Assembly (NCBI GenBank): GCA_038254435.1
Contig: JBBSGD010000056.1
Location: forward strand, 1 to 11,523
Reading direction: 5' to 3'
Source: JBBSGD01 sp038254435
GTDB taxonomy: Bacteria > Actinomycetota > CADDZG01 > WHSQ01
DNA length: 11,523 bases
Numbering within the stretch: the first letter of the stretch is position 1; each line of letters begins with the position of its first letter. The notes beneath the pieces are model-generated. The model searched no databases. It saw only the letters and a list, made by a program, of their open reading frames with translations, and had not been told where the DNA came from. The translations under genes were made by a program, and so were the position numbers. Positions 1-7,239 of this stretch are shown one piece after another.

Positions 1-410
1 CTGGCGAGCACTGCCGGTTCCTTTCGGGTTGAGGCCGTGGACACGACTACCTATCGCTCAAGCCAGGATCACACGCGGGCGCCGCTACCGATGAGGCGAA
101 ACCGCCGCCCCAGCCGGGCCCCGCAGCCGAGTGGGTGGTGAACGGGCAAATTTACGCGCAGGCACCCACTGGGCGAAAGGCTTCGAGGCGGACGAGGGCT
201 CCGTCACGAATCCCGGCAACCACGTGCGTATAGGCGAGGGCACGAAGACACCGCGCGCTGCGTGATATCAATCCCGAGGTGGAGGCGCGCGAGCTCGTGC
301 GCTTCATCAACGCCAAGGTCGGAGGACTGGATGCCGCGCGAGAGCGCGCCTCCGCGCATCTGGATCCCGCCGGCGTACCCCTGGGAAATAACCTGGAGGA
401 CACGCCGTGA
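1..410 (+). pseudogene. Frameshifted remnant of an unrecognised gene (3' part)
   Basis: No single frame is open, but protein-like stretches follow one another in changing frames. Bases 1 to about 80 read in frame 1 (ending near SFRVEAVDTTTYRSSQD). About 80-180 read in frame 3 (GPAAEWVVNGQIYAQAPTG). About 168-250 read in frame 2 (GFEADEGSVTNPGNHVRIGE). About 255-410 read in frame 3 again (INPEVEARELVRFINAKVGG, ending LGNNLEDTP and TGA at 408-410). Joining them needs roughly three single-base indels. The final stop overlaps a GTG start (GTGA, 407-410), as expected for an operon-like junction. I do not recognise the family. It may be a decayed gene, or an intact gene carrying sequencing errors near a contig end; the sequence alone cannot tell these apart. 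It could also be non-coding with chance similarity to protein. Confidence 0.4.
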
Positions 411-508
411 GACGTTTTGTCGCCGTGCTGGCGCTGCTTGTGCCTGCGCTCTGCGTCCCTGCAGGCCCCGACGGCAACACCTATGGACTAGTTCCGACAA
501 AAGAGTAA
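407..508 (+). CDS. Short signal-peptide-like ORF (33 aa), possibly truncated
   Basis: The GTG at 407 is preceded by a good SD, GGAGGA at 395-400, with 6 nt spacing. It overlaps the stop of the upstream remnant (GTGA). The peptide begins VRRFVAVLALLVPALC, a basic N-terminus with a hydrophobic core typical of an exported protein. After only about 14 more residues it ends (GLVPTKE, TAA at 506-508). The Cys is not in a convincing lipobox. A signal peptide with almost no mature domain suggests the rest of the gene was lost or frameshifted, like its upstream neighbour. A genuine small exported peptide is the alternative. Function unknown. Confidence 0.3.
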   Translation: MRRFVAVLALLVPALCVPAGPDGNTYGLVPTKE

Positions 509-569
509 AGGGCGGCACGTCCGCTTACACTGGCTCTTCGGATAACGCCCCTGAAGGAGAGCCAACTCT

Positions 570-2405
570 ATGCCCACGCGCAACAGCCTTCGCAACGTAG
601 CAATAGTTGCTCACGTCGACCATGGAAAGACGACCCTGGTCGACGCGATGCTGTGGCAGTCCGGCGCGTTCCGCTCGAATCAGGATGTCGCCGATCGCGT
701 CATGGATTCGATGGACCTGGAACGCGAGAAGGGCATAACGATTCTCGCCAAGAATACGGCTGTGCATTACGGGGACGTCAAGATCAACATCGTGGACACT
801 CCCGGCCACGCGGATTTCGGCGGGGAGGTCGAGCGAGGTCTCACCATGGTCGACGGCGTCCTGCTCCTGGTTGATGCCAGCGAGGGGCCGCTGCCTCAGA
901 CGCGTTTCGTTCTGCGCAAGGCCCTCGAGATGCGCCTTCCGGTCATCCTGGTCGTCAACAAGGTGGACCGGCCGGACGCGCGTATCAAGGAGGTGGTCAA
1001 CGAGGTCTACGAGCTGTTCCTGGACCTTGATGCACAGGACCATCAGATCGAGTTTCCGATCGTGTACAGCAACGCCAGAGCCGGAACCGCCTCGCTTCAC
1101 GCCGAAGACCAAGGTTCAAGCCTCGAGCCGCTCTTCGAAAAGCTCCTCGAGCACATTCCGGCGCCGTCCTACGAGGTCGGCCACCCGCTGCAGGCGCTGG
1201 TCACCAATCTCGACGCATCCCCGTACGTAGGTCGGCTGGCTTTGTGTCGGATGTTCCACGGCAACATCAAGCGCGGCGAGCCCGTGGCATGGTGCCGAGC
1301 CGACGAAAGCATCGAGGTAGTGAAGATCACGGAGCTGTACGTGACCGAGGCACTTGACCGGGTCGACGCTACGGAAGCCGGCCCGGGGGAGATCATTGCC
1401 ATCGCAGGGCTCGCGGACGTGACGATAGGCGAGACGCTGTCGGATCCAGGCGACCCCCGGCCGCTGCCGGTGAGTCACTTCGACGACCCGAGCCTGTCGA
1501 TGACGATCGGCATCAACACCGCGCCGCTCGCGGGGCGCAATGGCGACAAGCTGACGGCGCGGCTCGTGAAGAGCCGGCTGGACGCGGAGCTCATAGGCAA
1601 CGTCTCCATCCGGGTGCTCGATACCGAGCGGCCCGACGCGTGGGAGGTTCAGGGGCGCGGAGAGCTTCAGCTCGCGGTGCTCGTGGAGATGATGAGGCGT
1701 GAGGGTTTCGAGCTAACCGTCGGCAAGCCGCAGGTGGTCACCAAGGAGGTCAACGGACGCTTGTGCGAACCCGAAGAGCGGCTGACGATAGACGTCCCCG
1801 AGGACTTCATGGGTGTCGTTACGCAGATGCTCGCTCTGCGCAAGGGGCGCCTCGAAAACATGGTCAACCACGGAACGGGCTGGACGCGCATGGAGTACAT
1901 CGTTCCGGCGCGCGGCCTGATCGGGTTCCGCACCGAGTTTCTTACCGAGACCCGCGGCACGGGGCTCCTGCACCATGTCCTCGACGGCTACGGACCGTGG
2001 CACGGCGATCTTCGCACGCGTCCCACCGGGAGCTTGGTCGCCGACCGCAAGGGACCGACGACGTCGTTCGCGCTGCTCAACCTCCAAGAGAGAGGAACGA
2101 TGTTCGTGCCACCGGGGATAGATGTGTATGAGGGCATGATCGTGGGCGAGAACGCTCGCTCGGAGGACATGGACGTGAATCCGACGAGGGAGAAGAAGCT
2201 GACCAACATGCGTTCTGCGACGAGCGAAGAGCTCGTGAGGTTGATCCCGCACAGGGAGCTGTCGCTCGAGCAGGCCCTCGAGTTCATTCGCGAGGACGAA
2301 TGCGTCGAGGTCACGCCTGGAAGGGTCCGCCTGCGCAAAGTGATTCTCGATGCGGGAGTGAGAGCTCGCACCGGAAAGAGGGAGGCGAAGGCCCGGCTCG
2401 GCTGA
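570..2405 (+). CDS. typA: Ribosome-associated GTPase TypA/BipA
   Basis: TypA/BipA is a translational GTPase related to EF-G and LepA. It binds the 70S ribosome and is linked in other bacteria to 50S assembly and to growth in the cold or under stress. The 611-aa length is normal for the family. All GTPase motifs are visible: P-loop AHVDHGKT (14-21), switch I REKGITI (52-58), DTPGHAD (76-82), NKVD (130-133) and SNA (167-169). Domain II, EF-G-like domains III and V, and the TypA-specific C-terminal domain follow. The C-terminal stretch EVTPGRVRLRKVILD is characteristic of the family. The ATG at 570 has a GGAG SD about 10 nt upstream (556-559). The 61 bases from 509 to 569 contain this SD but no convincing promoter, so transcription may start further upstream. 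No motif residue is missing. Confidence 0.97.
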   Translation: MPTRNSLRNVAIVAHVDHGKTTLVDAMLWQSGAFRSNQDVADRVMDSMDLEREKGITILAKNTAVHYGDVKINIVDTPGHADFGGEVERGLTMVDGVLLLVDASEGPLPQTRFVLRKALEMRLPVILVVNKVDRPDARIKEVVNEVYELFLDLDAQDHQIEFPIVYSNARAGTASLHAEDQGSSLEPLFEKLLEHIPAPSYEVGHPLQALVTNLDASPYVGRLALCRMFHGNIKRGEPVAWCRADESIEVVKITELYVTEALDRVDATEAGPGEIIAIAGLADVTIGETLSDPGDPRPLPVSHFDDPSLSMTIGINTAPLAGRNGDKLTARLVKSRLDAELIGNVSIRVLDTERPDAWEVQGRGELQLAVLVEMMRREGFELTVGKPQVVTKEVNGRLCEPEERLTIDVPEDFMGVVTQMLALRKGRLENMVNHGTGWTRMEYIVPARGLIGFRTEFLTETRGTGLLHHVLDGYGPWHGDLRTRPTGSLVADRKGPTTSFALLNLQERGTMFVPPGIDVYEGMIVGENARSEDMDVNPTREKKLTNMRSATSEELVRLIPHRELSLEQALEFIREDECVEVTPGRVRLRKVILDAGVRARTGKREAKARLG

Positions 2406-2444
2406 GGGCAGGCCGTCGGGGTTGGCGCGCTGAGTGGCCAGAAG

Positions 2445-2473
2445 GCGTGCGGCGGCCGGAGACCGCCGCACGC
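2445..2473. terminator. Hairpin between convergent genes, possible bidirectional terminator
   Basis: GCGTGCGGCGG (2445-2455) and CCGCCGCACGC (2463-2473) are perfect inverted complements, giving an 11-bp GC-rich stem with a 7-nt loop. It lies in the 78-base gap between the stop of typA and the stop of the cold-shock gene, where a terminator for both strands is expected. No proper T-tract follows on the plus strand. On the minus strand only a short CTTCT follows. It therefore fits a GC-rich actinobacterial-type hairpin terminator rather than a canonical intrinsic one. Confidence 0.6.
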
Positions 2474-2483
2474 ACGACGCTGG

Positions 2484-2687
2484 CTAGTTGGCCCTTACGT
2501 TTGTTGCCTCGGGACCTTTTGCTCCGGCACGCTCGTCGAACTCGACGGTTGCGCCTTCGGCGAGGGACTTGTATCCCTCGGCGACGATGTTGCTGTGATG
2601 GACGAAGAGATCTTTCGATCCGTCGGCGGGGGTAATGAACCCGTACCCCTTCTCATCGTTGAACCACTTGACTGTTCCAGTTGCCAT
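2484..2687 (-). CDS. Cold-shock protein (CspA family), also translatable on its own
   Basis: Complete 67-aa cold-shock protein, the usual family length. It is a small beta-barrel that binds single-stranded RNA or DNA and keeps transcripts unstructured. It begins MATGTVKWFNDEKGYGFI, which holds RNP1 (KGYGFI, residues 13-18). RNP2, DLFVHHS, is at 26-32. The ATG at 2687 is preceded by a strong SD, GGAGGTGG (2693-2700 on the plus strand), 5 nt away. Free Csp is therefore probably made from an internal start or its own transcript. The reading frame continues upstream into the helicase without a stop, so the same residues also form the tail of the fusion. The SD itself lies inside the codons for linker residues REVV. 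Confidence 0.92.
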   Translation of the reverse strand: MATGTVKWFNDEKGYGFITPADGSKDLFVHHSNIVAEGYKSLAEGATVEFDERAGAKGPEATNVRAN

Positions 2688-3929
2688 AGAAACCACCTCC
2701 CTTCGAGAAGTCGTTTCGTGAACTTCGGCGCGGTACGTCAGTGCCGGACTGCTCCGGGGACGTGACCGTTTGGAAGGGCGCCTGTCCCGGGCAGAACGCT
2801 CGAAGGAGCGGGACGCCGGGATGGCGATGCCGTTGCTGGTGAAGGCTTCCTGGAGTTGCAACCGGGCTGCGAGCTTGCCGACATCATCCCGCTGATCCGG
2901 CATGACGAGAGTCGTTCCAACCCCCGCGCGGCCTGCTCTGGCAGTCCGCCCGACACGGTGGACGTAGCTCTTGTCGTCATGTGGAGGATCGAAGTTGACG
3001 ACGTGCATGATGTGGTCGACGTCAAGCCCGCGTGCGGCAACGTCCGTCGCTACAAGTAAGTTGGCGTCGCCGGAGATGAACCTTCCGAGCGAACGCTGGC
3101 GCGCTCCCTGCGACAGGTCTCCGTGCATGGCTACGGCTCGAAGCCCACGTGCTGCAAGCTTCTTGACGAGCCGGTCGGCGCCGTGTTTGGTCCTTACGAA
3201 CACCAGGGTCCTGCCGCGCTCGTCGCGAAGGAGCGCGGCAAGGCTGTCCAGCTTCGTTGCGCTGGTGACGGGGAGGAATCTGTGCTCCGCGTGCTCTACC
3301 GTTTGTTTCGGAGAGGCGACTTCGTGCCGGGCAGGCGTGCGCGTGTAGGAGCGAGCAGCGCGCCCTACGGCGCCGTCGAGGGTCGCGGAGAAGAACATCG
3401 TCTGGCGTTCGGCTGGGATGCGCGCGACTATGCGATCAACCTGAGGCTGGAATCCCATGTCGAGCATGCGGTCGGCCTCGTCCAGCACCAGGATGCTTAT
3501 CTGTGAGAGCTCGACGAAGCGTCTCTCGAGCAAGTCCTGCAGGCGCCCGGGAGTGGCGACGATGATGTGCGAGCGGCTCGCGTTGCGAGCCTGCTGGCGC
3601 AGCCCGGCGCCCCCGAACACTGGCGTGACGCGCAGCCCGAGCGCCCTTGCGATGCCCGAGATCTCTTCGGCCACCTGCACGGCGAGCTCCCGCACGGGAA
3701 CAAGGATCAACGCGGCGGGATGCGATGGGGACGACGAGAGCCTCTCGACGATGGGGACTCCGAAGGCGAGCGTCTTGCCCGAGCCGGTCCGCGATTTGGC
3801 GAGTATGTCCCGTCCCCCCAGCGCGTCGGCCATGACGAGCGTCTGGATCTTGAAAGGCGAGTCGATCCCTCTTTTCTCGAGGGCGGCGCAAACGGGCGCG
3901 GACACGCCCAGCTCGGCGAAGGTAGACAA
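2484..3929 (-). CDS. DEAD-box RNA helicase fused in frame to a C-terminal cold-shock domain
   Basis: ATP-dependent RNA helicase that unwinds structured RNA, followed with no stop codon by a complete CspA-type domain. In numbering from the TTG at 3929 (481 aa), the Q-motif region is at about 5-30, motif I TGSGKT at 48-53, Ia PVREL (usually PTREL) at 78-82, Ib TPGR at 126-129, DEAD at 150-153, SAT at 181-183, V ATDVAARGLD at 294-303 and VI HRVGRTARAGR at 324-334. A basic Arg/Ser-rich linker (about 383-414) leads to the Csp part (415-481). I chose TTG 3929 because GAGGAG lies 6 nt upstream (3936-3941) and family similarity starts there. The frame stays open to a TTG at 4013, so a longer N-terminus is possible. 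Helicase identity is near certain. Whether the full fusion protein accumulates, rather than separate products, is open. Confidence 0.9.
   Translation of the reverse strand: MSTFAELGVSAPVCAALEKRGIDSPFKIQTLVMADALGGRDILAKSRTGSGKTLAFGVPIVERLSSSPSHPAALILVPVRELAVQVAEEISGIARALGLRVTPVFGGAGLRQQARNASRSHIIVATPGRLQDLLERRFVELSQISILVLDEADRMLDMGFQPQVDRIVARIPAERQTMFFSATLDGAVGRAARSYTRTPARHEVASPKQTVEHAEHRFLPVTSATKLDSLAALLRDERGRTLVFVRTKHGADRLVKKLAARGLRAVAMHGDLSQGARQRSLGRFISGDANLLVATDVAARGLDVDHIMHVVNFDPPHDDKSYVHRVGRTARAGRAGVGTTLVMPDQRDDVGKLAARLQLQEAFTSNGIAIPASRSFERSARDRRPSKRSRPRSSPALTYRAEVHETTSRREVVSMATGTVKWFNDEKGYGFITPADGSKDLFVHHSNIVAEGYKSLAEGATVEFDERAGAKGPEATNVRAN
2693..2700 (-). promoter_or_regulatory. Internal Shine-Dalgarno for the cold-shock protein
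   Basis: On the minus strand, GGAGGTGG sits 5 nt before the ATG at 2687. It is among the strongest SD sequences in the window. It lies inside the open reading frame of the helicase, so it is the main evidence that Csp is also made as a separate protein. Confidence 0.7.
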
Positions 3930-4230
3930 ATTCAACTCCTCTTCTGGATGGAGTGCCCATCCGGTCACGGGAGACTCACAACCCGTAACACCTTGAGGAG
4001 GAACGGAGAGCAAAATCTCGCGGGCAACTCTTGCTGCCCGGAGATCAGCATAGCAGGTAAGTGGTAAGCGGCTCTCAGCACCCTCTCAACGGCGACCGAC
4101 ACGCGTCCGAGGTCGTCGGCACGCACGAGCAGGCCCTTCGGCAGGCGCTCCTTTCCCGGGAGGAATAGAGAGTGCCCTCCAGGGTTTGACATTTAGTTGC
4201 GGACGCAATCAGCCTAGGAGGCGAAGCTTC
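3930..4230. promoter_or_regulatory. Divergent intergenic region between helicase-csp and doxX
   Basis: About 300 bases separate the divergent starts and should hold both promoters. For the minus-strand helicase, a tentative pair is TTGAGA (4084-4089) with TACCAC (4061-4066) at 17-bp spacing. TATGCT (4047-4052) is an alternative -10 hexamer. A small inverted repeat, CGGGCA (4021-4026) with TGCCCG (4035-4040), would then lie in the helicase 5' leader. For the plus strand, TTGACA (4186-4191) matches the -35 consensus, but no good -10 follows at the right distance. A 75-codon minus-strand ORF (3965-4192) has no SD and no recognisable product, and I do not call it. The individual promoter calls are weak. 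Confidence 0.35.
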
Positions 4231-4749
4231 ATGGATCTAGGACTCCTCATCATCCGCGTTGTGATCGGGCTCGTCATGGCGGGACACGGAGCACAGAAGC
4301 TGTTCGGCTGGTTCGGTGGGCCGGGACTCAACGGCACGTCGGGGATGCTCGGATCGCTGGGCTTCAAGCCCGCAAAGCTGCACGCGACCGTCACTGCGTT
4401 GAGCGAATTCGGAGGCGGTATCTTGCTCGCCGCCGGACTGCTTACTCCTCTCGGAGCAGCCGCCATCATCGGGGTGATGATCGTTGCGATTGTCACGGTT
4501 CACGCCCCGAAGGGGCTGTGGAACTCGGGCGGTGGCTACGAGTTCAATCTGGTCCTGCTTGCAGGAGCGGCCGGCATTGGCTTTGCCGGGCCCGGCTCCT
4601 ATTCCCTCGACTCTGCAATCAATCTTTCGCTCGCCGGAGGATGGGGTCTTGCTGCGCTCGTCGTGGCCATCGTGGCCGCGGCCGGCGTCCTGACGACGCG
4701 CAGCCGGCCGACGCGACAGCAGGAGCAGGATCGGGTAAGCACCACCTAA
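4231..4749 (+). CDS. DoxX family integral membrane protein
   Basis: Member of the DoxX/YphA-type family of small four-helix inner-membrane proteins, some of them linked to redox or thiol stress and others uncharacterised. At 172 aa it is typical in length or slightly long. The opening LLIIRVVIGLVMAGHGAQKL followed by FGWFGGPG is the family signature. Further hydrophobic segments lie at about 47-68, 72-92, 105-122 and 136-156. A hydrophilic Arg/Gln tail ends the protein. I chose the ATG at 4231, with AGGAGG 9 nt upstream (4216-4221), over an in-frame upstream start at 4186 that overlaps the TTGACA hexamer and would add a non-family extension. The gene stands alone, divergent from the helicase and convergent with the metallopeptidase. 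The 76-base gap after it (4750-4825) has only short GC-rich inverted repeats and no clear terminator. The substrate or partner cannot be told from sequence. Confidence 0.88.
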   Translation: MDLGLLIIRVVIGLVMAGHGAQKLFGWFGGPGLNGTSGMLGSLGFKPAKLHATVTALSEFGGGILLAAGLLTPLGAAAIIGVMIVAIVTVHAPKGLWNSGGGYEFNLVLLAGAAGIGFAGPGSYSLDSAINLSLAGGWGLAALVVAIVAAAGVLTTRSRPTRQQEQDRVSTT

Positions 4750-4825
4750 CGCCGGCGCCCGCAGTTGCGCCTCGGGCCGGGCTGGTGCGGGCCGCCGGTC
4801 CGCGCCGGGGAGAAGGACCGTCCGC

Positions 4826-6253
4826 TCATCGGCCGGCAAGGGCTCGCGCGACCTTCAGGGTGGGCGCGATGCCGACTTTGACGAAGTCTTGCCCGCACGA
4901 GATCACTGCATTCTGATCGTGCCCCAAGAAGCCGGACCTCCCCCCGCCGAGCGGCTTCGAGGTGGCTCCGGGCTGCGTCGCCTTGTACCAGTCGGCGAGT
5001 GACTTGCAGAGCTCGTTCCCACGGCCTGTGGCAAGGGACAGCCCGACTGCCGACTCGGCACCATTGGTGAACAACTCGACAGCGCCGCCGCGCCAGGACG
5101 AGACGCGCCCGAGCGGATCGGTGAGCGCTCGAGCCGTGTCGTTCCCCGGCGCCTCGAAGAGCCACTCAAGGTTTGCCGCACCGAAACTCTGGCGTTCCGC
5201 CCTGCTCCACTCGACGGGTGGGGAGCCAACCGGGGGAGGAGCGTGCGGCGCTACGTGGCTTGTGTAGCGTCGCGGCCACAGCACTTGTGCGGTAGTGGTT
5301 GGGGGTTGCCGGTACGCGTGGTCGATAGCCGTCCAGCCGCCGTGGGCGTAGAGGTGGCAAGCGAGCTCGAGGCCGCGAAGGTAGGGAAACGTTAGCTGCT
5401 GCTGCAGGTAGTAAGGGATGTCGGCGAGCTGGTCTTGTCCTTTCGAGATTGTCGGATCCTCGAGCATCGCGAGCTGGTCGGTGAACGACAGCGCGGCAAG
5501 CCCGTAACGTTCCATTGTGAGAGTTGCGTCCCCCTCGATGAGGGCGAGCCGCGCTTCGGAAGCGTCCGCGCTCGACGACTGGTCGCCCTTGGGGAGACCG
5601 AAGTGCTGGTCCGCGAGCGCGTGCTCCAGCTCGTGCGCCAGGGTGATCTTGGCCAGCCCCGACAGGCCTTCCCCCGCCGCACGCACGACGAGCCGCTTGG
5701 TGCGTGGGGCATAGAAACCGATGACCTGAGACGACAGGGTCTTCTTGGTTATCGCCCGGAGGTCGCTGCCGGCAGGAATCGCCCCCAGGGTCGCCAGCAG
5801 CCGCTCGTCCCGCCCGGCCTGGGCGGCGCTGTAGCTGTTCGCCGAGAGGCGGGCTACCTTGTGCTTGAAGCGGGCGGGAGAGAGGAGCTCGGGTGCGACC
5901 GGCGACTTGGCAGGGAGCTCCCTCAGGGCCTGAACCTGTTTATAGATCTGCTTGATCTGACCGTCGAGTGAGGTGGGGGAACCGCTCGATCTCCCGAGGT
6001 CCGGGGGGCCGCCCGAGGTAAGGCACCGGGTAAGGGCTGCCGCATCGACTGCGGGCGCCGCCTGCGAAGGTTGAGGCGACGGCGCGTTCGCATGAGTGCC
6101 CGCAGACGGCGACCGGCGCGGCGAAGCAGCCGGCGCAGTCAGGCGACGAGAGTCGTTGCCGCCTCGGGCGCGCAAGGCCAGGCCCACCGAAACCCCCAGG
6201 AGCACGATCAGCAGGCCGGCCACTCCGCGCCGCAGCGAGCGAGACCCTGGCAC
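4826..6253 (-). CDS. Membrane-anchored putative zinc metallopeptidase (HELEH ... EGDA)
   Basis: 475-aa protein with a basic N-terminus and a single hydrophobic segment (about 11-27), then a Ser/Pro/Ala-rich linker (about 35-70). This predicts an extracytoplasmic domain tethered by a signal anchor. The core carries GFYAPRTKRLVV (179-190), HELEHALADQHFG (207-219) and LIEGDATLTMERYG (238-251). HExxH with a downstream Glu in an EGDA motif fits zinc coordination of the gluzincin type. The overall pattern resembles uncharacterised actinobacterial proteins and the archaeal Hvo_1808-like surface proteins; this is from memory and was not searched. The start is GTG at 6253, with AGGA at 6261-6264 as a weak SD. 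The overlapping TAGGAT lies 6 nt before the start, which also fits leaderless transcription. Peptidase activity is inferred from motifs only. Confidence 0.72.
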   Translation of the reverse strand: MPGSRSLRRGVAGLLIVLLGVSVGLALRARGGNDSRRLTAPAASPRRSPSAGTHANAPSPQPSQAAPAVDAAALTRCLTSGGPPDLGRSSGSPTSLDGQIKQIYKQVQALRELPAKSPVAPELLSPARFKHKVARLSANSYSAAQAGRDERLLATLGAIPAGSDLRAITKKTLSSQVIGFYAPRTKRLVVRAAGEGLSGLAKITLAHELEHALADQHFGLPKGDQSSSADASEARLALIEGDATLTMERYGLAALSFTDQLAMLEDPTISKGQDQLADIPYYLQQQLTFPYLRGLELACHLYAHGGWTAIDHAYRQPPTTTAQVLWPRRYTSHVAPHAPPPVGSPPVEWSRAERQSFGAANLEWLFEAPGNDTARALTDPLGRVSSWRGGAVELFTNGAESAVGLSLATGRGNELCKSLADWYKATQPGATSKPLGGGRSGFLGHDQNAVISCGQDFVKVGIAPTLKVARALAGR

Positions 6254-6531
6254 CGCTCAATCCTAGTGGCGGGACTCATCGCGACGAGCCGTAAGGAGCT
6301 CTCTTCATTCCCGCCTTGCGAGCGTCCACATGCCGCCCGCAGCCCGCAGCACCATTGAGGCGGACAAGGCCGATCTGGCGGCGATGCGGGTGCCGCAGGG
6401 TGTCTCACCGGCCGTTGCAGGCAGCATCAGTGAGGCCATCGACGAGTGTCTTACGTGGCTAGGCCGCCGCTTCTCAGGGCTGAGGAATGGCGCGCCGGGC
6501 GCCTCCGGCGGGGTCGAGCGAGCCCGGCCGT
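6254..6531. other. Intergenic gap with promoter for the downstream metallopeptidase
   Basis: This 278-base gap lies between two minus-strand genes. The end next to the metallopeptidase holds the TAGGAT hexamer. Two short GC-rich inverted repeats lie at the other end, just past the stop of the His-rich protein gene: CGCCGG with CCGGCG near 6493-6510, and GCCCGGC (6522-6528) with GCCGGGC (6538-6544), which overlaps the stop codon. Neither has a T-tract. A plus-strand ORF starting at 6330 has no SD and runs into the shadow of the neighbouring gene, so it is not called. I see no other gene. Confidence 0.5.
6260..6265 (-). promoter_or_regulatory. Leaderless-type -10 hexamer TAGGAT
   Basis: On the minus strand TAGGAT is followed by 6 nt (TGAGCG) and then the GTG start of the metallopeptidase. 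TANNNT about 6-7 nt before a start codon is the arrangement expected for leaderless actinobacterial mRNAs. The same bases include AGGA, so a weak SD is the alternative reading. No clear -35 element is visible. Confidence 0.4.
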
Positions 6532-7233
6532 CTACTCGCCGGGCGGGAACTTGTAGCTCTTGGGAATGGGCGAGGGGAGCTGGTCCTTGGTCCCGTAGGC
6601 GATGACGATCTCCTGGTGGCTCTGCAACACGAGCTTGGTCGGGTCACCCGTGTAGGGCTTGCCGTTGACGAAGACCTGCAGCTGCTTGCCTCCGCTCGAG
6701 CAGTAGGCGCCGATGCAGTCGGGCGTGAAATAGACGCCCCAGATGTCCATGGCCTCGCCCAGCGTGTAGTCGCCCGCCACCGGAGACTCGAGGTGGAGCA
6801 CCCCCGACGCATCGTGGCTGTGGATCAAGGTCGCGTAACCTGCGGAGGCGTCGATGCCGATGTTGGGCGGCACGGGCGCCTTCTTGCCCTCGATGTAAAT
6901 GTCGAGGTGCTGGTGGAGGTGAAGGGCGGTGCCGTCCTGGGCGGGCAGCCCGAGGGTCTGGAGGCGGGACTTCAGGTGGGAGGTCTCCGGGCTCCAGGGG
7001 GCGGCACTGCGCTGGATCCCGGCAAGCCCCGCCGGGTCGGCATTGGGGTTGCCGCCACCGGAGCCGCTTCCTGTTGAGTCGCTCCTCGTCACGAAGATCA
7101 GGACGCCGAAAGCGACTATCAAGAGCCCGATTGCGAGGGGAAAACCCCACCCGGAGCGGGTTGGGGGAACGGGGCGACCCTTGCCCTTGACGCTCTTGCG
7201 TGAGGTTGTCTGAGTCTGTTTCTTGGAGGCCAT
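6532..7233 (-). CDS. Membrane-anchored extracytoplasmic protein with clustered His/Cys, function unknown
   Basis: 233-aa protein with a Lys/Arg/Thr-rich cytoplasmic N-terminus (1-27), one membrane helix (about 31-49), a Ser/Gly linker and a compact external domain. Conserved-looking segments are ALHLHQHLDIYIEGKKAPVP (His 105, 107, 109), TLIHSHDASGVLHLESP (His 138, 140, 147), and VYFTPDCIGAYCSSG (Cys 173, 178). Next comes VFVNGKPYTGDP, and then SHQEIVIAYG with His 206. The pattern HxHxH, then HxHD, then HLE resembles a recurring family of uncharacterised actinobacterial membrane proteins and suggests metal (perhaps copper) binding. That role is inference. The ATG at 7233 has no SD. TAAGCT lies 6 nt upstream, suggesting a leaderless message. 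The metallopeptidase gene follows in the same direction after 278 bases. Confidence 0.7.
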   Translation of the reverse strand: MASKKQTQTTSRKSVKGKGRPVPPTRSGWGFPLAIGLLIVAFGVLIFVTRSDSTGSGSGGGNPNADPAGLAGIQRSAAPWSPETSHLKSRLQTLGLPAQDGTALHLHQHLDIYIEGKKAPVPPNIGIDASAGYATLIHSHDASGVLHLESPVAGDYTLGEAMDIWGVYFTPDCIGAYCSSGGKQLQVFVNGKPYTGDPTKLVLQSHQEIVIAYGTKDQLPSPIPKSYKFPPGE

Positions 7234-7239
7234 AGGCCG

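Noticed and set aside
526..531. TACACT as a possible -10 element for typA
   Set aside because: No -35-like hexamer lies at 16-18 bp, and TANNNT alone is too common.
1713..2471. 252-codon minus-strand frame across typA
   Set aside because: It lies opposite the C-terminal half of a clearly real typA, has no recognisable motif, and its composition is that of an antisense shadow.
4750..4825. Short inverted repeats between doxX and the metallopeptidase as a terminator
   Set aside because: Stems are only about 5 bp, with no T-tract and no symmetry serving both strands.
6330..6470. Plus-strand stretch reading VPQGVSPAVAGSISEAIDE, faintly like a loop of a multidrug MFS transporter
   Set aside because: Only about 25 residues look protein-like. 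There is no SD, no hydrophobic flank and no upstream continuation, so a transporter remnant cannot be supported.
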